In this document: piece by piece, positions 1 through 10,055 of the stretch
Numbering within the stretch: position 1 is the first letter of the stretch
How the letters are laid out: every line of letters begins with the position of its first letter
Assembly: GCA_021373115.1 (NCBI GenBank)
Contig: JAJFTI010000035.1
Location: 1 to 64,000, forward strand
From: Eubacteriales bacterium
GTDB lineage: Bacteria; Bacillota; Clostridia; Christensenellales; CAG-138
Direction of reading: 5' to 3'
Length of the DNA: 64,000 bases
Position numbers and translations under genes: made by a program
The notes under the pieces: generated by a model
The model's database searches: none
Told to the model about the DNA's origin: nothing
The model's input: only the letters and a program-made list of their open reading frames with translations

Positions 1-141
1 ATGTATGCGCGCAAGGACGAAATACCCAAGGTGCTCGGTGGCTTAGGAATCGCGATTGTTTCCACCTCGCGTGGCGTAATGACCGACCGCGAAGCGCGCA
101 AACAGGGCGTTGGCGGCGAAGTGCTGGCTTACGTTTGGTAA
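1..141 (+). CDS. rpsH: 30S ribosomal protein S8, C-terminal part
   Basis: The first 47 codons visible end in the typical S8 tail ([20 protein letters not shown] then VLAYVW). S8 binds the central domain of 16S rRNA and nucleates small-subunit assembly. The gene is cut by the window edge, so the ATG at base 1 is an internal methionine, not the start. It is followed after 103 bases by rplF, the standard order of the spc operon. Confidence 0.95.
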   Translation: MYARKDEIPKVLGGLGIAIVSTSRGVMTDREARKQGVGGEVLAYVW

Positions 142-244
142 CGAATCAGGAGCGGATGCCTCGTTTTTTGCCGGAAAATGCAGATTATCCGGTTCAGGGG
201 CGGACGTCCGCGCCCGCATGAAATACGAAAAGGAGTAAACAACA

Positions 245-784
245 ATGTCTCGTATCGGAAAACTTCCGGTCAGCATTCCTGCCGGAGTGACAATCACGGT
301 CGAAGACGGCAACGTCGTCACCGTGAAAGGTCCGAAGGGCACGCTCAGCGAGAAGGTCTCTTCGGAAATGCTGATCGAACAGAACGCTGGCGTTCTCACC
401 GTAAAGCGTCCCAGTGACGACAAACAGCATCGCTCGCTGCATGGCCTGACCCGCACGCTCATCAACAATATGGTTGTCGGCACGACGAACGGTTTTGAGA
501 AGAAACTCGAAATCGTCGGCGTTGGTTACAAGGCGCAGATGCAGGGCACGATGCTGGTCATCAACGTCGGTTATTCCCACCCCGTCAACTTTCCGGCGCC
601 CGATGGCATCAGCTTTGACGTTCCCGCGCCGACGAAGATCACGGTAAAAGGCATCAACAAGCAAAAGGTTGGCCAGACGGCAGCCGATATCCGCGCGGTG
701 CGTCCGCCCGAACCCTATAAGGGCAAAGGCATTCGCTATGAGAACGAGGTCGTTCGCCGCAAGGAAGGCAAGACCGGTAAGTAA
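245..784 (+). CDS. rplF: 50S ribosomal protein L6
   Basis: Starts [15 protein letters not shown], the hallmark L6 N-terminus, and ends in the conserved [20 protein letters not shown] segment before a lysine-rich tail. 179 residues is the normal length. L6 binds helix 97 of 23S rRNA near the factor-binding site. AAAGGAG at 230-236 precedes the ATG. It lies between rpsH and rplR in the spc operon. Confidence 0.98.
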   Translation: MSRIGKLPVSIPAGVTITVEDGNVVTVKGPKGTLSEKVSSEMLIEQNAGVLTVKRPSDDKQHRSLHGLTRTLINNMVVGTTNGFEKKLEIVGVGYKAQMQGTMLVINVGYSHPVNFPAPDGISFDVPAPTKITVKGINKQKVGQTAADIRAVRPPEPYKGKGIRYENEVVRRKEGKTGK

Positions 785-805
785 AGCAGGAAGGAGTGAC
801 AAAAG

Positions 806-1174
806 ATGTTAAAAATGATTGATAAGAACGCGATTCGCGTCGCGCGTCATTACCGCCAGCGCAAGAATATTGCGGGTACGCAGGAACGTCCGCGTTTGAA
901 CGTTTACCGCAGCACGAGCCACATCTATGCGCAGGTGATCGATGATACCGTTGGAAACACCTTGGTCGCAGCTTCCACGCTGGACGCCGAAATCAAGGGC
1001 AAGATCGAGGGCAAGAACAAGGTTGAGCAGGCGGCGCTCGTTGGAGAGCTCATTGGAGCGCGCGCCAAGGCTAAGGGGGTTACCAAGGTTGTGTTCGACC
1101 GCGGAGGTTACCTCTATACCGGACGTGTTGCTGCTCTCGCGGACGGCGCTCGCAAATCCGGGCTGGACTTCTAA
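806..1174 (+). CDS. rplR: 50S ribosomal protein L18
   Basis: 122 residues. The core [18 protein letters not shown] and the C-terminal [20 protein letters not shown] are diagnostic for L18, which carries 5S rRNA into the large subunit. GAAGGAG stands upstream of the ATG. A second in-frame ATG three codons later (815) is possible but is further from that site. Part of the spc operon, 21 bases after rplF. Confidence 0.98.
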   Translation: MLKMIDKNAIRVARHYRQRKNIAGTQERPRLNVYRSTSHIYAQVIDDTVGNTLVAASTLDAEIKGKIEGKNKVEQAALVGELIGARAKAKGVTKVVFDRGGYLYTGRVAALADGARKSGLDF

Positions 1175-1186
1175 GGAGGAACGAAC

Positions 1187-1696
1187 ATGCAAAATAACAG
1201 AAGATTCGAGAAAGAGCCCGCCGAGTTCAAGGAACGCCTCGTCTCCATTAACCGCGTTGCCAAGGTCGTTAAGGGCGGCAAGAACTTTCGGTTCACCGCA
1301 CTGATGGTTGTTGGAAACGAAAAGGGGAAAGTCGGCGTTGGTCTTGGCAAAGCTGCGGAAATTCCCGAGGCGGTTCGCAAAGGCGTGGAAGACGCAAAGC
1401 GGCATATGGTCGAGATCCCCATTGTGGGAACGACGATTCCGCACGCCGTGGAAGGCAGATTCGGTAAGGGTCATGTTCGCATGCTGCCCGCCGAAGAGGG
1501 CGCAGGCGTTATCGCGGGAGGACCCGCGCGCGCCGTGCTCGAGATGGCCGGAATTCGAGATATCCGCACGAAGTCCTATGGCTCCAACAATCCCAGCAAC
1601 TGCGTGAAAGCCACGATTGACGGATTGAGCCAGCTTCGCACCGCGGAGCAGATTGCAAAAGCCCGCGGCAAGTCCGTGGAAGAAATCCTGGGTTAA
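1187..1696 (+). CDS. rpsE: 30S ribosomal protein S5
   Basis: 169 residues with the double-stranded RNA-binding N-terminal domain ([19 protein letters not shown]) and the conserved VMEMAG-type block seen here as [21 protein letters not shown]5 takes part in decoding fidelity. AAGGAGG stands 7 bases before the ATG. Twelve bases separate it from rplR, and rpmD follows after 13 bases. Confidence 0.98.
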   Translation: MQNNRRFEKEPAEFKERLVSINRVAKVVKGGKNFRFTALMVVGNEKGKVGVGLGKAAEIPEAVRKGVEDAKRHMVEIPIVGTTIPHAVEGRFGKGHVRMLPAEEGAGVIAGGPARAVLEMAGIRDIRTKSYGSNNPSNCVKATIDGLSQLRTAEQIAKARGKSVEEILG

Positions 1697-1709
1697 GGAG
1701 GACGGCACA

Positions 1710-1913
1710 ATGGCAAAAGCGAAAGTGGCGGAGGCCAAAAAACTCAAGATCACGCTCGTGAAAAGCACGATTGGCTGTCTGAAAGATCAGCAGGACACGG
1801 TCGTCGCGCTGGGCCTTCATAAGCTCCACAGCACCGCTATCCAGCCGGATAACGCCTGCACACGCGGCAAGATCTTTAAAGTCAAACACCTCGTAACGGT
1901 GGAAGAAGTTTAA
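1710..1913 (+). CDS. rpmD: 50S ribosomal protein L30
   Basis: 67 residues. The start is set at [19 protein letters not shown] because an AAGGAGG lies just upstream and L30 proteins are about 60 residues; a longer frame would run back into rpsE. The pattern [20 protein letters not shown] is the classical L30 signature. Canonical place between rpsE and rplO. Confidence 0.97.
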   Translation: MAKAKVAEAKKLKITLVKSTIGCLKDQQDTVVALGLHKLHSTAIQPDNACTRGKIFKVKHLVTVEEV

Positions 1914-1934
1914 GGCAGGAGGACGTGCATCATC

Positions 1935-2378
1935 ATGAAACTGCATGAATTATCGCCCGCCCCAGGATCGGTCAAAGCCCCCAAGCGCGTTGGTCGCGGT
2001 ACCGGCAGCGGTATGGGCAAGACCTCAACGATGGGTCACAAGGGCCAAAAGGCGCGCAGCGGGAGCAAGAAAAACGGTTTTGAAGGCGGCCAGATGCCGC
2101 TGCCACGCCGTCTGCCAAAGCGGGGCTTTACCAATATCTTTGGAAAAGAATACACGATTATCAACGTTTCCGACCTGAACGGTCTGGAGAACGGTACCGT
2201 AGTGACGGCTGAACTGCTCAAAAAATCGGGCATCATCAGCAAGATTGAAAAGGACGGCCTCAAGGTTTTGGGCGGCGGCGAGCTGACGAAGAAACTGGAC
2301 GTTAAAGCGGCAAAGTTCTCTCAATCCGCTCAGACCGCAATCAAGACTGCGGGTGGAAGTGTTGAGGTGATCGGCTAA
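1935..2378 (+). CDS. rplO: 50S ribosomal protein L15
   Basis: 147 residues. N-terminal [20 protein letters not shown] and the glycine-rich RNA-binding stretch ([19 protein letters not shown]) identify L15, a late assembly protein that contacts 23S rRNA deeply. The last base of its TAA is the first base of the secY ATG, so the two genes are translationally coupled. Confidence 0.98.
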   Translation: MKLHELSPAPGSVKAPKRVGRGTGSGMGKTSTMGHKGQKARSGSKKNGFEGGQMPLPRRLPKRGFTNIFGKEYTIINVSDLNGLENGTVVTAELLKKSGIISKIEKDGLKVLGGGELTKKLDVKAAKFSQSAQTAIKTAGGSVEVIG

Positions 2379-3634
2379 TGTTCCAGACATTCATCAACGC
2401 GTTTAAGATCAAGGAGATTCGCAAGAAGATCATTATCACGCTTGTGTTGATCGTGGTCTACCGGCTCGGCTGCTTCATTCCGATTCCGGGCGTAAACACC
2501 GCGCTGCTCAAGGAAGCCGTTTCGTCTTACGATATCCTCGGTTTCCTCGATCTGCTCACAGGCAGTTCGTTCAGCCAGTTTACGATCTTCGCGATGGGCA
2601 TTTCGCCGTACATTAACGCGTCGATCATCCTGCAGCTGCTCACCATTGCGATTCCCTCGCTGGAGCGGATGAGCAAGGAAGAGGACGGCAAGGTCAAGAT
2701 CGAAAAGATCACCCGTTACACGGGAATTGCGCTGGCAATGGTTCAGTCGATCGGTATCTTCATTGGCCTTGGCAGCAAGTATCTGGTTGATACGAGCATC
2801 CTGACCTATGCCACCATCGGCATTTGCTCCACGGCGGGCACCGCGTTTTTGATGTGGCTTGGCGAGCGTATCACGGAGGATGGCATTGGCAACGGCGTTT
2901 CGATGCTGATCTTTGCTTCCATTGTATCGCGCGTGCCGAAAACGTTCATCAATCTCGGCGAGCAGCTCTTTGTGGGCGTGCTTCCGTGGTGGGAACTGAT
3001 CATTCTGATCGTTGCGGTCGTCGGGCTTATCACCCTGGTGACGCATGTGGACCAGGCGCAGCGCCGCATTCCCGTTCAGTATGCAAAACGCGTGGTCGGA
3101 CGCAAGATGTTCGGCGGGCAGAGCACATATCTGCCGATCAAGGCGAATTCAAACGGCGTTCTGCCGCTGATCTTTGCCTTAACGTTTCTCCAGTTCCCGG
3201 GCATGATCGCCCAGTTCTGGCCGAACGGTGCGTTCTACACGTTCTACAAAGCGTATCTCGGCACATCGAGCGCGGTGTACTACATCATCTACGCGCTGCT
3301 CATTGTCGGGTTCGGGTTCTTCTATTCGAGCGTGACGTTCAATCCGATCGAAATGTCGAAGAACCTTCAGCAGAACGGCGGTTTCATTACGGGCATCCGT
3401 CCGGGCAAGCCGACGAGCGATTATCTTGGCAAGATCTCCGGGCGCCTGACCCTGTTCGGTTCTCTCTTCCTCGCGGTGGTTGCGATTGTTCCGCAGCTGA
3501 TGATGCGAGGAATGGCGGAGTCCAGCGCGTTTGGTGCGACAAGCGTACTGATCATGGTCAGCGTTGCGCTTGAAACAACCACGCAGCTCGAGAGCCACAT
3601 GTTGATGCGCCATTACAAGGGCTTCCTCAACTAA
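2378..3634 (+). CDS. secY: Preprotein translocase subunit SecY
   Basis: 418 residues with ten predicted membrane helices; forms the protein-conducting channel with SecE and SecG. Signature segments are visible: [12 protein letters not shown] near the start, [20 protein letters not shown] for helix 2, and the cytoplasmic loop [13 protein letters not shown]. The ATG overlaps the rplO stop by one base. It is the last gene before a 175-base gap that precedes adk. Confidence 0.98.
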   Translation: MFQTFINAFKIKEIRKKIIITLVLIVVYRLGCFIPIPGVNTALLKEAVSSYDILGFLDLLTGSSFSQFTIFAMGISPYINASIILQLLTIAIPSLERMSKEEDGKVKIEKITRYTGIALAMVQSIGIFIGLGSKYLVDTSILTYATIGICSTAGTAFLMWLGERITEDGIGNGVSMLIFASIVSRVPKTFINLGEQLFVGVLPWWELIILIVAVVGLITLVTHVDQAQRRIPVQYAKRVVGRKMFGGQSTYLPIKANSNGVLPLIFALTFLQFPGMIAQFWPNGAFYTFYKAYLGTSSAVYYIIYALLIVGFGFFYSSVTFNPIEMSKNLQQNGGFITGIRPGKPTSDYLGKISGRLTLFGSLFLAVVAIVPQLMMRGMAESSAFGATSVLIMVSVALETTTQLESHMLMRHYKGFLN

Positions 3635-3673
3635 GGCTCGGGGCGTAAGGATTCAAACGATTTGCGGTTCTCT

Positions 3674-3700
3674 GGCGTGCCGGTATTTCGCCGGCGCGCC
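3674..3700 (+). other. Stable hairpin in the secY-adk gap
   Basis: A 10-bp stem with one G-T wobble (GGCGTGCCGG / CCGGCGCGCC) around a 7-base loop, with no U-tract. Two further small hairpins follow around 3729-3756. It may slow RNA decay or partly terminate between secY and adk. Function is inference only. Confidence 0.5.
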
Positions 3701-3809
3701 GGTTCCGCGGTTTGAGCGGCAGAATACGCCGCAGCAATGCGGGGAAGTCCCCGACGAACGGACTTCGACAATCGGATTCCAATTGCCGTGCTCCGGGGAG
3801 GATTTCGGT

Positions 3810-4427
3810 ATGAAATTGATCTTTTTAGGTCCGCCAGGCGCCGGAAAAGGCACGCAGGCGGTCAAGATCGCAGCCCGCTTCGGGATTGCGCATATCTCTA
3901 CGGGAGATATGCTGCGCGCGGAGATTCGCGAGGGAACCGAACTTGGCAACGCCGCGAAGAGCCTGATCGACCGGGGCGAACTCGTTCCGGACGATGTGAT
4001 CCTTGGCATGGTGAAGAACCGTATCCAGCGGGAAGACTGTAAAAACGGGTTCCTCTTCGACGGATTTCCGCGTACGATTGCGCAGGCGGAAGCGCTGGAA
4101 GCAATCAGCGCGATCGACCATGTAATTAACCTTGACGTTCCCGTTGAGCGGCTCATCAGCCGGATCAGCGGGCGCAGGATGTGCCCCGACTGTGGAGCCG
4201 CATACCACGTTTCCACGCGGGAGAGCGGTGCCTGCGACTGCGGCGCAACCCTGTACCAGCGCGACGACGACAAGGAAGAAACGGTGCGCAACCGCCTTGT
4301 GGTTTATGAACGCTCCACGAAGCCGTTGATCGACTATTACGCGGGCAAAGGCCTGCTCCATACGATCAGCGGGGACGCGGATATTGACACCGTAGACGCC
4401 AGAATTCGAGAAGTGATTTCAAAATGA
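3810..4427 (+). CDS. adk: Adenylate kinase, zinc-type LID
   Basis: 205 residues; interconverts ATP plus AMP with two ADP. P-loop [10 protein letters not shown] at residues 8-17, AMP site FDGFPRT at 83-89. The LID carries four cysteines C125, C128, C142 and C144, so it probably binds zinc, but the second pair is C-x-C rather than the usual C-x2-C. The start was chosen at [10 protein letters not shown] because GGGGAGG lies just upstream; an earlier in-frame ATG lacks a site. It overlaps map by four bases (ATGA). Confidence 0.97.
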   Translation: MKLIFLGPPGAGKGTQAVKIAARFGIAHISTGDMLRAEIREGTELGNAAKSLIDRGELVPDDVILGMVKNRIQREDCKNGFLFDGFPRTIAQAEALEAISAIDHVINLDVPVERLISRISGRRMCPDCGAAYHVSTRESGACDCGATLYQRDDDKEETVRNRLVVYERSTKPLIDYYAGKGLLHTISGDADIDTVDARIREVISK

Positions 4428-5209
4428 GGGAGCAAAAAGGGATTACGATCAAGTCCGCGGCGGACGTTGAAAAAATGGATGTTGCCGGGCGAATCGTAGA
4501 AGACACGCTGAATCTGCTCTCGAAGGCTGCGACCGCAGGCATGTCCACGGCGGAGCTGGACGAAATCGCAGTCGAGTTTATGAAAAGCCGCGGAGCGGAA
4601 GCCTCGTTTCTGGATTACAACGGGTATCCGAAGAGCATCTGCACTTCGGTGAACGAACAGGTGGTCCACGGCATCCCCGGCAAGTACCGGCTCAAAGATG
4701 GCGACATTCTTTCGCTGGACGTAGGCGCCTATATCGGCGGCTTTCACGGGGACGCGGCGCGAACGGTACTCATTGGAACCGTGCCGGAGGAAGTGCAGCA
4801 GCTCGTTCGTGTGACGAAGGAGTGTTTCTTCGAAGGCATCCGCTGCGCGAAACCCGGTTACCGCATTTCGGATATAGCAAAGGCGGTACAGAAACACGCG
4901 GAAAGCCACGGTTACGGGGTGGTCCGCGAACTGGTCGGCCACGGAATCGGCAGGCAAATGCACGAAGATCCCGAGGTTCCGAACTATTGGGACGATTCGC
5001 GGTTCGGTCGCGGCGTCCGGCTCGAAGCGGGAATGACCATTGCGGTGGAACCGATGATCAACATGGGTACCGCGCGTGTGTATCAGCTCGACGACGGCTG
5101 GACGGTTGTCACTGCGGACGGGAAACCCTCCGCTCATTATGAGAACACCGTGCTGATCACGGAGGGGGAACCAAGGCTCCTGACGCTGCACGAGGGGGCG
5201 AACGCATGA
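4424..5209 (+). CDS. map: Type I methionine aminopeptidase
   Basis: 261 residues; removes the initiator methionine from new proteins. Metal ligands are visible in order: aspartates in [13 protein letters not shown], histidine in [12 protein letters not shown], glutamates in VEPMIN and YENTVLI. It lacks the N-terminal zinc finger found in some forms. It is coupled to adk and to the KOW gene by ATGA overlaps on both sides, a typical Bacillota arrangement. Confidence 0.97.
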   Translation: MREQKGITIKSAADVEKMDVAGRIVEDTLNLLSKAATAGMSTAELDEIAVEFMKSRGAEASFLDYNGYPKSICTSVNEQVVHGIPGKYRLKDGDILSLDVGAYIGGFHGDAARTVLIGTVPEEVQQLVRVTKECFFEGIRCAKPGYRISDIAKAVQKHAESHGYGVVRELVGHGIGRQMHEDPEVPNYWDDSRFGRGVRLEAGMTIAVEPMINMGTARVYQLDDGWTVVTADGKPSAHYENTVLITEGEPRLLTLHEGANA

Positions 5210-5490
5210 ACGAACCGGTCATCGGCACCGTATGCACCTCGCGCGCGGGACGGGACAAAGGACGCGCCTTTGTGATATTGGGAATCTGCGACGAGAACCA
5301 TGTGCTGCTCTGCGACGGCGAAACGCGCCGGGTTGAGCGGCCGAAGAAAAAGAAGCTGATGCACCTGCATATCGAACCGTGCCATGCGGACGAGATCGGC
5401 AAGCGGGTGACCGAGGGAGCAAGTCTGCTGGACGCGGATGTGCGAAAAGCGCTGAACCGACTCGGCTACAACGTGAACAAAGGCAATTAG
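5206..5490 (+). CDS. KOW-domain RNA-binding protein
   Basis: 94 residues beginning with a KOW-like segment ([20 protein letters not shown]) followed by a basic [11 protein letters not shown] stretch. Proteins of this type, resembling ribosomal L14E, are regularly encoded between map and infA in Clostridia and are presumed ribosome- or RNA-associated; the exact role is not known. It overlaps map by four bases and ends ten bases before the infA start. Confidence 0.85.
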   Translation: MNEPVIGTVCTSRAGRDKGRAFVILGICDENHVLLCDGETRRVERPKKKKLMHLHIEPCHADEIGKRVTEGASLLDADVRKALNRLGYNVNKGN

Positions 5491-5500
5491 GAGGGATAGT

Positions 5501-5722
5501 TTGTCAAAACAGGACGTTATTGAAGTTGAAGGTGTCGTTTCGGATTCCTTCCCGAACGCAATGTTCGAGGTAAAGCTCCAGAACGGGCACAAGATACTTG
5601 CAACGATTTCGGGGAAACTGCGGATGAACTTCATCCGTATCCTGCCGGGCGACAAGGTCACCGTCGAGCTATCCCCGTACGATTTATCCCGCGGGCGTAT
5701 CACCTGGCGCGGAAAAAGCTGA
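5501..5722 (+). CDS. infA: Translation initiation factor IF-1
   Basis: 73 residues, an S1/OB-fold protein ([20 protein letters not shown] ... [20 protein letters not shown]). IF-1 occupies the A site during initiation. The start codon is TTG at 5501, preceded by GGAGGG 9 bases away; no ATG or GTG in this frame gives the family N-terminus. Sits between the KOW gene and rpmJ. Confidence 0.97.
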   Translation: MSKQDVIEVEGVVSDSFPNAMFEVKLQNGHKILATISGKLRMNFIRILPGDKVTVELSPYDLSRGRITWRGKS

Positions 5723-5784
5723 AAAAAAGGGAATACCTTTTTAACAAACCGGATTTACGAACAGGAATCGAAAGGAGAACCACC

Positions 5785-5898
5785 ATGAAAGTAAGACCGA
5801 GTGTGAAACCCATTTGCGAGAAATGCAAGATCATCAAGCGCAAAGGCCGCATCATGGTTATCTGCGAGAACCCCAAGCACAAGCAGAAGCAGGGTTAA
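5785..5898 (+). CDS. rpmJ: 50S ribosomal protein L36
   Basis: 37 residues, exactly the family length: [20 protein letters not shown] then a short basic tail. The zinc-binding set C11, C14, C27 and H32 is complete, so this is the zinc-dependent form. AAAGGAG precedes the ATG. Small genes like this are easily missed by length filters. Confidence 0.98.
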   Translation: MKVRPSVKPICEKCKIIKRKGRIMVICENPKHKQKQG

Positions 5899-5911
5899 GA
5901 CGAAAACAAAA

Positions 5912-5960
5912 CCGCCGGAGCGGCTGCGCGGATGGGCATTCCTGTTTGCGTTTCCGGCGG
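5912..5960 (+). promoter_or_regulatory. Hairpin leader before rpsM
   Basis: The 115-base gap between rpmJ and rpsM has perfect 8-bp arms CCGCCGGA (5912-5919) and TCCGGCGG (5953-5960) around a 33-base loop with further pairing potential. In many bacteria the rpsM-rpsK-rpsD-rpoA group is autoregulated by S4 binding a leader here. Whether this hairpin does that is inference. Confidence 0.4.
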
Positions 5961-6013
5961 ATGGAATATAGATCAACACCATTTACGACTATTTACGGAG
6001 GTAAAGGAACGAT

Positions 6014-6382
6014 ATGGCACGTATTTCTGGCGTAGACCTTCCCAGGGACAAACGGGTTGAGATCGGTTTGACCTACATATTTGGGATCGGCCGCAAAACC
6101 GCTACGGAAATATTGGCCGCGACCGGCGTCAGCCCTGACGTCCGTGTGCGCGACCTGTCCGAGAGCGATGTTTCGAAACTCAGAGACTACATTGACCACA
6201 ATGTCAAAGTGGAAGGCGATCTTCGCCGTGAAACTTCCATGAACATCAAGCGGCTGATCGAGATCGGCTGCTACCGCGGCGTCCGCCATCGCAAAGGATT
6301 GCCCGTCCGCGGACAGAGCACCAAACAGAACGCCCGCACGCGCAAAGGTCCGAAGCGCTCGCAGGGCGGCAAGAAGAAATAA
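6014..6382 (+). CDS. rpsM: 30S ribosomal protein S13
   Basis: 122 residues. Helix-two-turn-helix start [20 protein letters not shown], the GIGRKTA loop, and the basic C-terminal [15 protein letters not shown] tail are diagnostic. S13 forms intersubunit bridges and contacts tRNA in the P site. A near-perfect GGAGG precedes the ATG. First gene of the alpha operon block. Confidence 0.98.
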   Translation: MARISGVDLPRDKRVEIGLTYIFGIGRKTATEILAATGVSPDVRVRDLSESDVSKLRDYIDHNVKVEGDLRRETSMNIKRLIEIGCYRGVRHRKGLPVRGQSTKQNARTRKGPKRSQGGKKK

Positions 6383-6397
6383 GGAGGAACAGCGAAC

Positions 6398-6805
6398 ATG
6401 GCAGCAGCAAAGCAAGTGAAGAAAACCGCCACCACGCGGAAACGTCGCGAGCGCAAGAACATCGAGCGCGGTGCGGCGCACATTCGTTCCTCCTTCAACA
6501 ACACCCTCGTAACAATCACCGACCTGCAGGGCAACGCCCTGAGCTGGTCGAGCGCGGGTTCGCTTGGGTTCCGCGGCTCCAAGAAATCCACCCCGTTTGC
6601 GGCGCAGATGGCGGCGGAAACCGCGGCGCGCGGAGCGATGGAGCATGGGCTGAAAACCGTTGAAGTCTACATCAAGGGACCGGGTTCCGGCCGTGAGTCG
6701 GCTATCCGCGCCCTGCAGACCGCGGGTCTCGACGTCAACATGATCAAGGACGTGACGCCCATTCCGCATAACGGGTGCCGCCCGCCGAAGCGCAGAAGGG
6801 TTTAA
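6398..6805 (+). CDS. rpsK: 30S ribosomal protein S11
   Basis: 135 residues. After a lysine/arginine-rich start, the segments [33 protein letters not shown] and [16 protein letters not shown] are classical S11. It helps select tRNA in the E-site platform. AAGGAGG upstream; 15 bases after rpsM. Confidence 0.98.
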   Translation: MAAAKQVKKTATTRKRRERKNIERGAAHIRSSFNNTLVTITDLQGNALSWSSAGSLGFRGSKKSTPFAAQMAAETAARGAMEHGLKTVEVYIKGPGSGRESAIRALQTAGLDVNMIKDVTPIPHNGCRPPKRRRV

Positions 6806-6821
6806 AGGAGGATAAAGCGTA

Positions 6822-7448
6822 ATGGCTAGATATACAGGTTCCGTCTGCAGGCAGTGCCGCAGAGAAGGCGCGAAACTCTTCCTTAAGGGCGACCGTTGCT
6901 ACGGCGAAAAGTGCGCGATCAACAAGCGCCACACACCGCCGGGCATGCATGGCCAGGGCAGGAAGAAACAGAGCGAGTACGGGATTCAGCTTCGTGAGAA
7001 GCAGAAGGTTCGCAGAGCCTACGGCGTACTCGAGTCCCAGTTTGCGAAATACTACGAAATGGCTTCCAACATGCGCGGCATCACCGGTGAAAATATGCTC
7101 TCGCTGCTCGAACGCCGTCTCGACAACGTTTGCTATCGCCTGAACTTAGGCGATTCCCGTCCCATGGCGCGCCAGATGGTCACGCACGGCCACATTCGCG
7201 TCAATGGCAAGAAGGTTGATATCGCTTCCTACCTCGTGAAGGAAGGCGACGTGATCTCCGTTCGCGAAAAGAGCGGGGACGTTGAATTCTTCAAGACCCT
7301 CAAAGAGCAGGGCGCAGCCAGAACGATTCCGAAATGGCTCGAACTGGACGCCGAAAAGCTCACCGGTAAGGTCGTCGCTCTCCCGGCACGCGGCGATATC
7401 GACTTGACGATCGAAGAGCATCTCATCGTTGAGTACTACTCCAGGTAA
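6822..7448 (+). CDS. rpsD: 30S ribosomal protein S4, zinc form
   Basis: 208 residues. Four N-terminal cysteines C9, C12, C26 and C31 make the zinc-binding version. The S4 RNA-binding domain ([31 protein letters not shown]) follows. S4 is a primary 16S rRNA binder and in many species represses its own operon. Located between rpsK and rpoA as usual. Confidence 0.98.
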   Translation: MARYTGSVCRQCRREGAKLFLKGDRCYGEKCAINKRHTPPGMHGQGRKKQSEYGIQLREKQKVRRAYGVLESQFAKYYEMASNMRGITGENMLSLLERRLDNVCYRLNLGDSRPMARQMVTHGHIRVNGKKVDIASYLVKEGDVISVREKSGDVEFFKTLKEQGAARTIPKWLELDAEKLTGKVVALPARGDIDLTIEEHLIVEYYSR

Positions 7449-7498
7449 GCCATGCAAACTTGGCGGACCGCAACATACAAACCGAAGGAGGGTATGCA

Positions 7499-8440
7499 AT
7501 GTTAGAGATCGAAAAGCCCAAACTCGAATGTGTTGAACTGACGGAAAACTATGGCAAGTTTGTTGTAGAACCGTTGGAGCGCGGATTCGGCACCACGCTT
7601 GGCAATTCCATGCGCCGCGTACTGCTCTCGAGCCTGCCGGGTGTGGCGGTTACGAGCGTGCGTATCGACGGAGTGCTCCACGAGTTTTCGATTATCGAAG
7701 GTGTGAAGGAAGACGTAACCGAGATCGTGCTCAACCTCAAAGAGCTGTGCTGCAAGATGTATTGCGACGGCCCCAAGAAGGTGATTATCGATGCGGCGGG
7801 CGAGGGTGAAGTGCTGGCAAAGGACATCCTGCCGGATTCCGACGTTGTCATCATCAATCCCGAGCTGCATATTGCGACGCTGGACAAGGGCGCGAAGCTT
7901 CACATGGAGATCATGCTCGAGCACGGGCGCGGCTATGTTCCGGTGGAACGCAACAAGCGGCATGACATGCCCATTGGAGAAATCGCGGTGGACTCGATTT
8001 TCACCCCGATTTCAAAGGTGAATTTCTCCGTCGAGAATACACGCGTCGGGCAGATTACGGACTTTGATAAGCTCACGCTCGAAATCTGGACCAACGGCAG
8101 CATCAAGCCGGACGAGGCGGCGAGCCTCGCGGCAAAGATTCTGACCGAGCATCTCGCGCTCTTCATCAATTTGACCGACCATGTTGTCGGCGTTGAAATT
8201 CTCGTTGAGAAGGAAGAGAGCAAGAAGGAACGAATTCTGGAGATGAACATCGAGGATCTCGACCTCTCCGTCCGTTCCTACAACTGCCTCAAACGCGCAG
8301 GTATCAATACGGTGGAAGAGCTTGTACAGCGTGACGAGGAAGAGATGATGAAGGTTCGAAATCTCGGCCGGAAATCGCTCGAAGAAGTTCAGGCAAAACT
8401 GAGTGCGCTGGGTCTTTCACTTCGCGCACATGATGAATAA
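7499..8440 (+). CDS. rpoA: RNA polymerase alpha subunit
   Basis: 313 residues. N-terminal dimerisation domain ([20 protein letters not shown]) and C-terminal domain ([20 protein letters not shown]) are both complete. Alpha dimers nucleate RNA polymerase and contact UP elements and activators. Start at [10 protein letters not shown], with GAAGGAGGG upstream; a frame reaching back to 7460 has no ribosome site. Confidence 0.98.
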   Translation: MLEIEKPKLECVELTENYGKFVVEPLERGFGTTLGNSMRRVLLSSLPGVAVTSVRIDGVLHEFSIIEGVKEDVTEIVLNLKELCCKMYCDGPKKVIIDAAGEGEVLAKDILPDSDVVIINPELHIATLDKGAKLHMEIMLEHGRGYVPVERNKRHDMPIGEIAVDSIFTPISKVNFSVENTRVGQITDFDKLTLEIWTNGSIKPDEAASLAAKILTEHLALFINLTDHVVGVEILVEKEESKKERILEMNIEDLDLSVRSYNCLKRAGINTVEELVQRDEEEMMKVRNLGRKSLEEVQAKLSALGLSLRAHDE

Positions 8441-8452
8441 GGAGGAAGCACA

Positions 8453-8962
8453 ATGGCGAACCGCAAACTGGGTAAGCCCTCGGATCAGCGTGTCGCTCTG
8501 TTGAGGAGTCAGACCACTGCGCTTCTTTGGAACGGTAAGGTCGTTACGACCGAAGCGCGCGCCAAGGAAGTCCGGTCGATTGCCGAAAAGATCATTACGC
8601 TGGCCGTTCGGGAATACGATAACAGCGAAACCGTGGAAAAGGAATCCCGCAACGAGAAGTCGCAGATTGTCAAGCGCGACGTCGTAAACGACAAGCCGAG
8701 CAAACTTGCTGCGCGTCGTGCAATGATGGCATATCTCTACGATATTCCGGAAGCGAAGGCGAACAAGGAGAGCAAGAGCGAATATACGGAGCGCACGAAA
8801 GAACGCGCGCATCCGGTCGTTGAAAAGCTTTTCCGGGATATTGCGCCGAAGTACGCAAAGCGTACCGAGAGCGGCAAAAAGGGCGGCTATACGCGTATGT
8901 ATAAGCTGGGGCCCCGCCGTGGAGACGCCGCCGAGATGGTGGTTCTCGAGCTGGTTGACTAA
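8453..8962 (+). CDS. rplQ: 50S ribosomal protein L17, extended form
   Basis: 169 residues. The start [20 protein letters not shown] and end [20 protein letters not shown] are L17. Typical bacterial L17 is about 115-130 residues; here a lysine/glutamate-rich insertion lies in the middle (roughly residues 55-130, with [19 protein letters not shown]). The insertion continues the frame cleanly. Last gene of the superoperon; AAGGAGG upstream. Confidence 0.96.
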   Translation: MANRKLGKPSDQRVALLRSQTTALLWNGKVVTTEARAKEVRSIAEKIITLAVREYDNSETVEKESRNEKSQIVKRDVVNDKPSKLAARRAMMAYLYDIPEAKANKESKSEYTERTKERAHPVVEKLFRDIAPKYAKRTESGKKGGYTRMYKLGPRRGDAAEMVVLELVD

Positions 8963-8976
8963 CAGCAACGTTTACG

Positions 8977-9013
8977 ACAGCCCTGCGGTTTCCCGCGGGG
9001 CTGTTTCATTTTT
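8977..9013 (+). terminator. Terminator of the ribosomal superoperon
   Basis: 12-bp stem ACAGCCCTGCGG / CCGCGGGGCTGT with one G-T pair, loop TTTC, then TTTCATTTTT. It lies 15 bases after the rplQ stop. Confidence 0.9.
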
Positions 9014-9044
9014 GGGAAAATTGCACCGCGAAGGTCAGACAGGC

Positions 9045-9072
9045 TTGCATTTTTCCTTGAAACACGTATGAT
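9045..9072 (+). promoter_or_regulatory. Sigma-A-type promoter
   Basis: TTGCAT (9045-9050), 16-base spacer, TATGAT (9067-9072). Because the -10 covers the ATG at 9068, that ATG cannot be the start of the next gene. Confidence 0.65.
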
Positions 9073-9106
9073 AAGGAATTGGACGAATTCACTGGGAGGA
9101 ATGGAA

Positions 9107-9988
9107 TTGGACAACCCCATTCGATTGGTATCCTTTGGTCGGCACACGCGCCTGGGGGACGTGCTGGAACACGCGTTCGAAGGGCTGCCGTTTCAAACGG
9201 CGGACGTTGCGGATCTGCCCGAAAAAGGGCTGGAACATCATAAGGTCCTTTTTGCCGTAAGCGCGGATTCCCTTGGTGAAAATGAGGAAATGCGGGGATT
9301 TACGGCGCGGCTGCTGCGCGGGGAATGCCGGCTTGAAGGCTCGGTCTGCGCGATGGTTGCGGACGGGGAGCAGGGCGGAGCGGTGCATACCGACGCGCTT
9401 CGGCTACTGCTTGCGGCAAACGGCACCGGTGCGGGACTTCTTTCGCTGGCGCTGCTGGAGTCCGGCAGAGACATACGAAACCTGCAAAAAACGCCGGGTA
9501 AGGTGCGTGAAACGCCGTTTGAGCGGTATTGCATGCTGGCAAAATCGCTTGCGACGCGCTTATTTGAATACGATCCGCATCCAGTTGAGCGAGCAAAATT
9601 TCACTTCTGTACCGCACTTTCAGAGGGAACCGAACAGGACTGGCGGAGCGCGTTTGCACACCGGGTTGACCACGACCTCGTCTTTTCCGAAACGGAAAAC
9701 GCCGATAATACGCTCCTGCTGGCCGAGAATAGAACGGGGATGCCGGACGAACGGACGCTTGCGCTGCTGCAGCGGGGGAAAGGACGGCTTGGATGCCTGA
9801 TTGCCTCGCCGGAAACGGGAAGTGATTTTTACGCGCTCGCGCTGCTGGATCAAGCGTGCGCGCGCGGAAGGTTTTCGCTTGCACCGGAGGGAATGCTCCT
9901 GTTTAACGGAATGAGCGCCGTCGAGGTGCTTGCAAGCAAACCCGCACTCGAGAGGGCGAATCAAGCTATAAAGCGAATGCTGCGGTAA
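9107..9988 (+). CDS. Uncharacterised protein
   Basis: About 293 residues; no family recognised. No signal peptide or membrane segment is apparent; it looks like a soluble cytoplasmic protein with an alternating beta/alpha character (PIRLVSFGRHTRLGDVLEHA at the start, LLFNGMSAVEVLASKP near the end). The best-spaced start is TTG at 9107, seven bases after GGAGG; ATG 9101 is too close to it and ATG 9068 lies inside the promoter. It is a single-gene unit between two terminators. Confidence 0.75.
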   Translation: MDNPIRLVSFGRHTRLGDVLEHAFEGLPFQTADVADLPEKGLEHHKVLFAVSADSLGENEEMRGFTARLLRGECRLEGSVCAMVADGEQGGAVHTDALRLLLAANGTGAGLLSLALLESGRDIRNLQKTPGKVRETPFERYCMLAKSLATRLFEYDPHPVERAKFHFCTALSEGTEQDWRSAFAHRVDHDLVFSETENADNTLLLAENRTGMPDERTLALLQRGKGRLGCLIASPETGSDFYALALLDQACARGRFSLAPEGMLLFNGMSAVEVLASKPALERANQAIKRMLR

Positions 9989-10009
9989 AGATACGCAAAA
10001 AACAAACAG

Positions 10010-10040
10010 CCTCCCGCCCGGAGAACGGACGGGAGGTTTT
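10010..10040. terminator. Bidirectional terminator
   Basis: CCTCCCGCCCG / CGGACGGGAGG stem with one mismatch and loop GAGAA. TTTT follows on the plus strand, and a T-rich GTTTGTTTTTT follows on the minus strand, so it can serve both the unknown gene and the convergent hydrolase operon. Confidence 0.85.
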
Positions 10041-10055
10041 CTATCGGAGTTGACG

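Noticed and set aside
9068-9100. Extended N-terminus of the unknown protein from ATG 9068
   Set aside because: The ATG is inside the -10 hexamer of a good promoter, so it would not be in the message.
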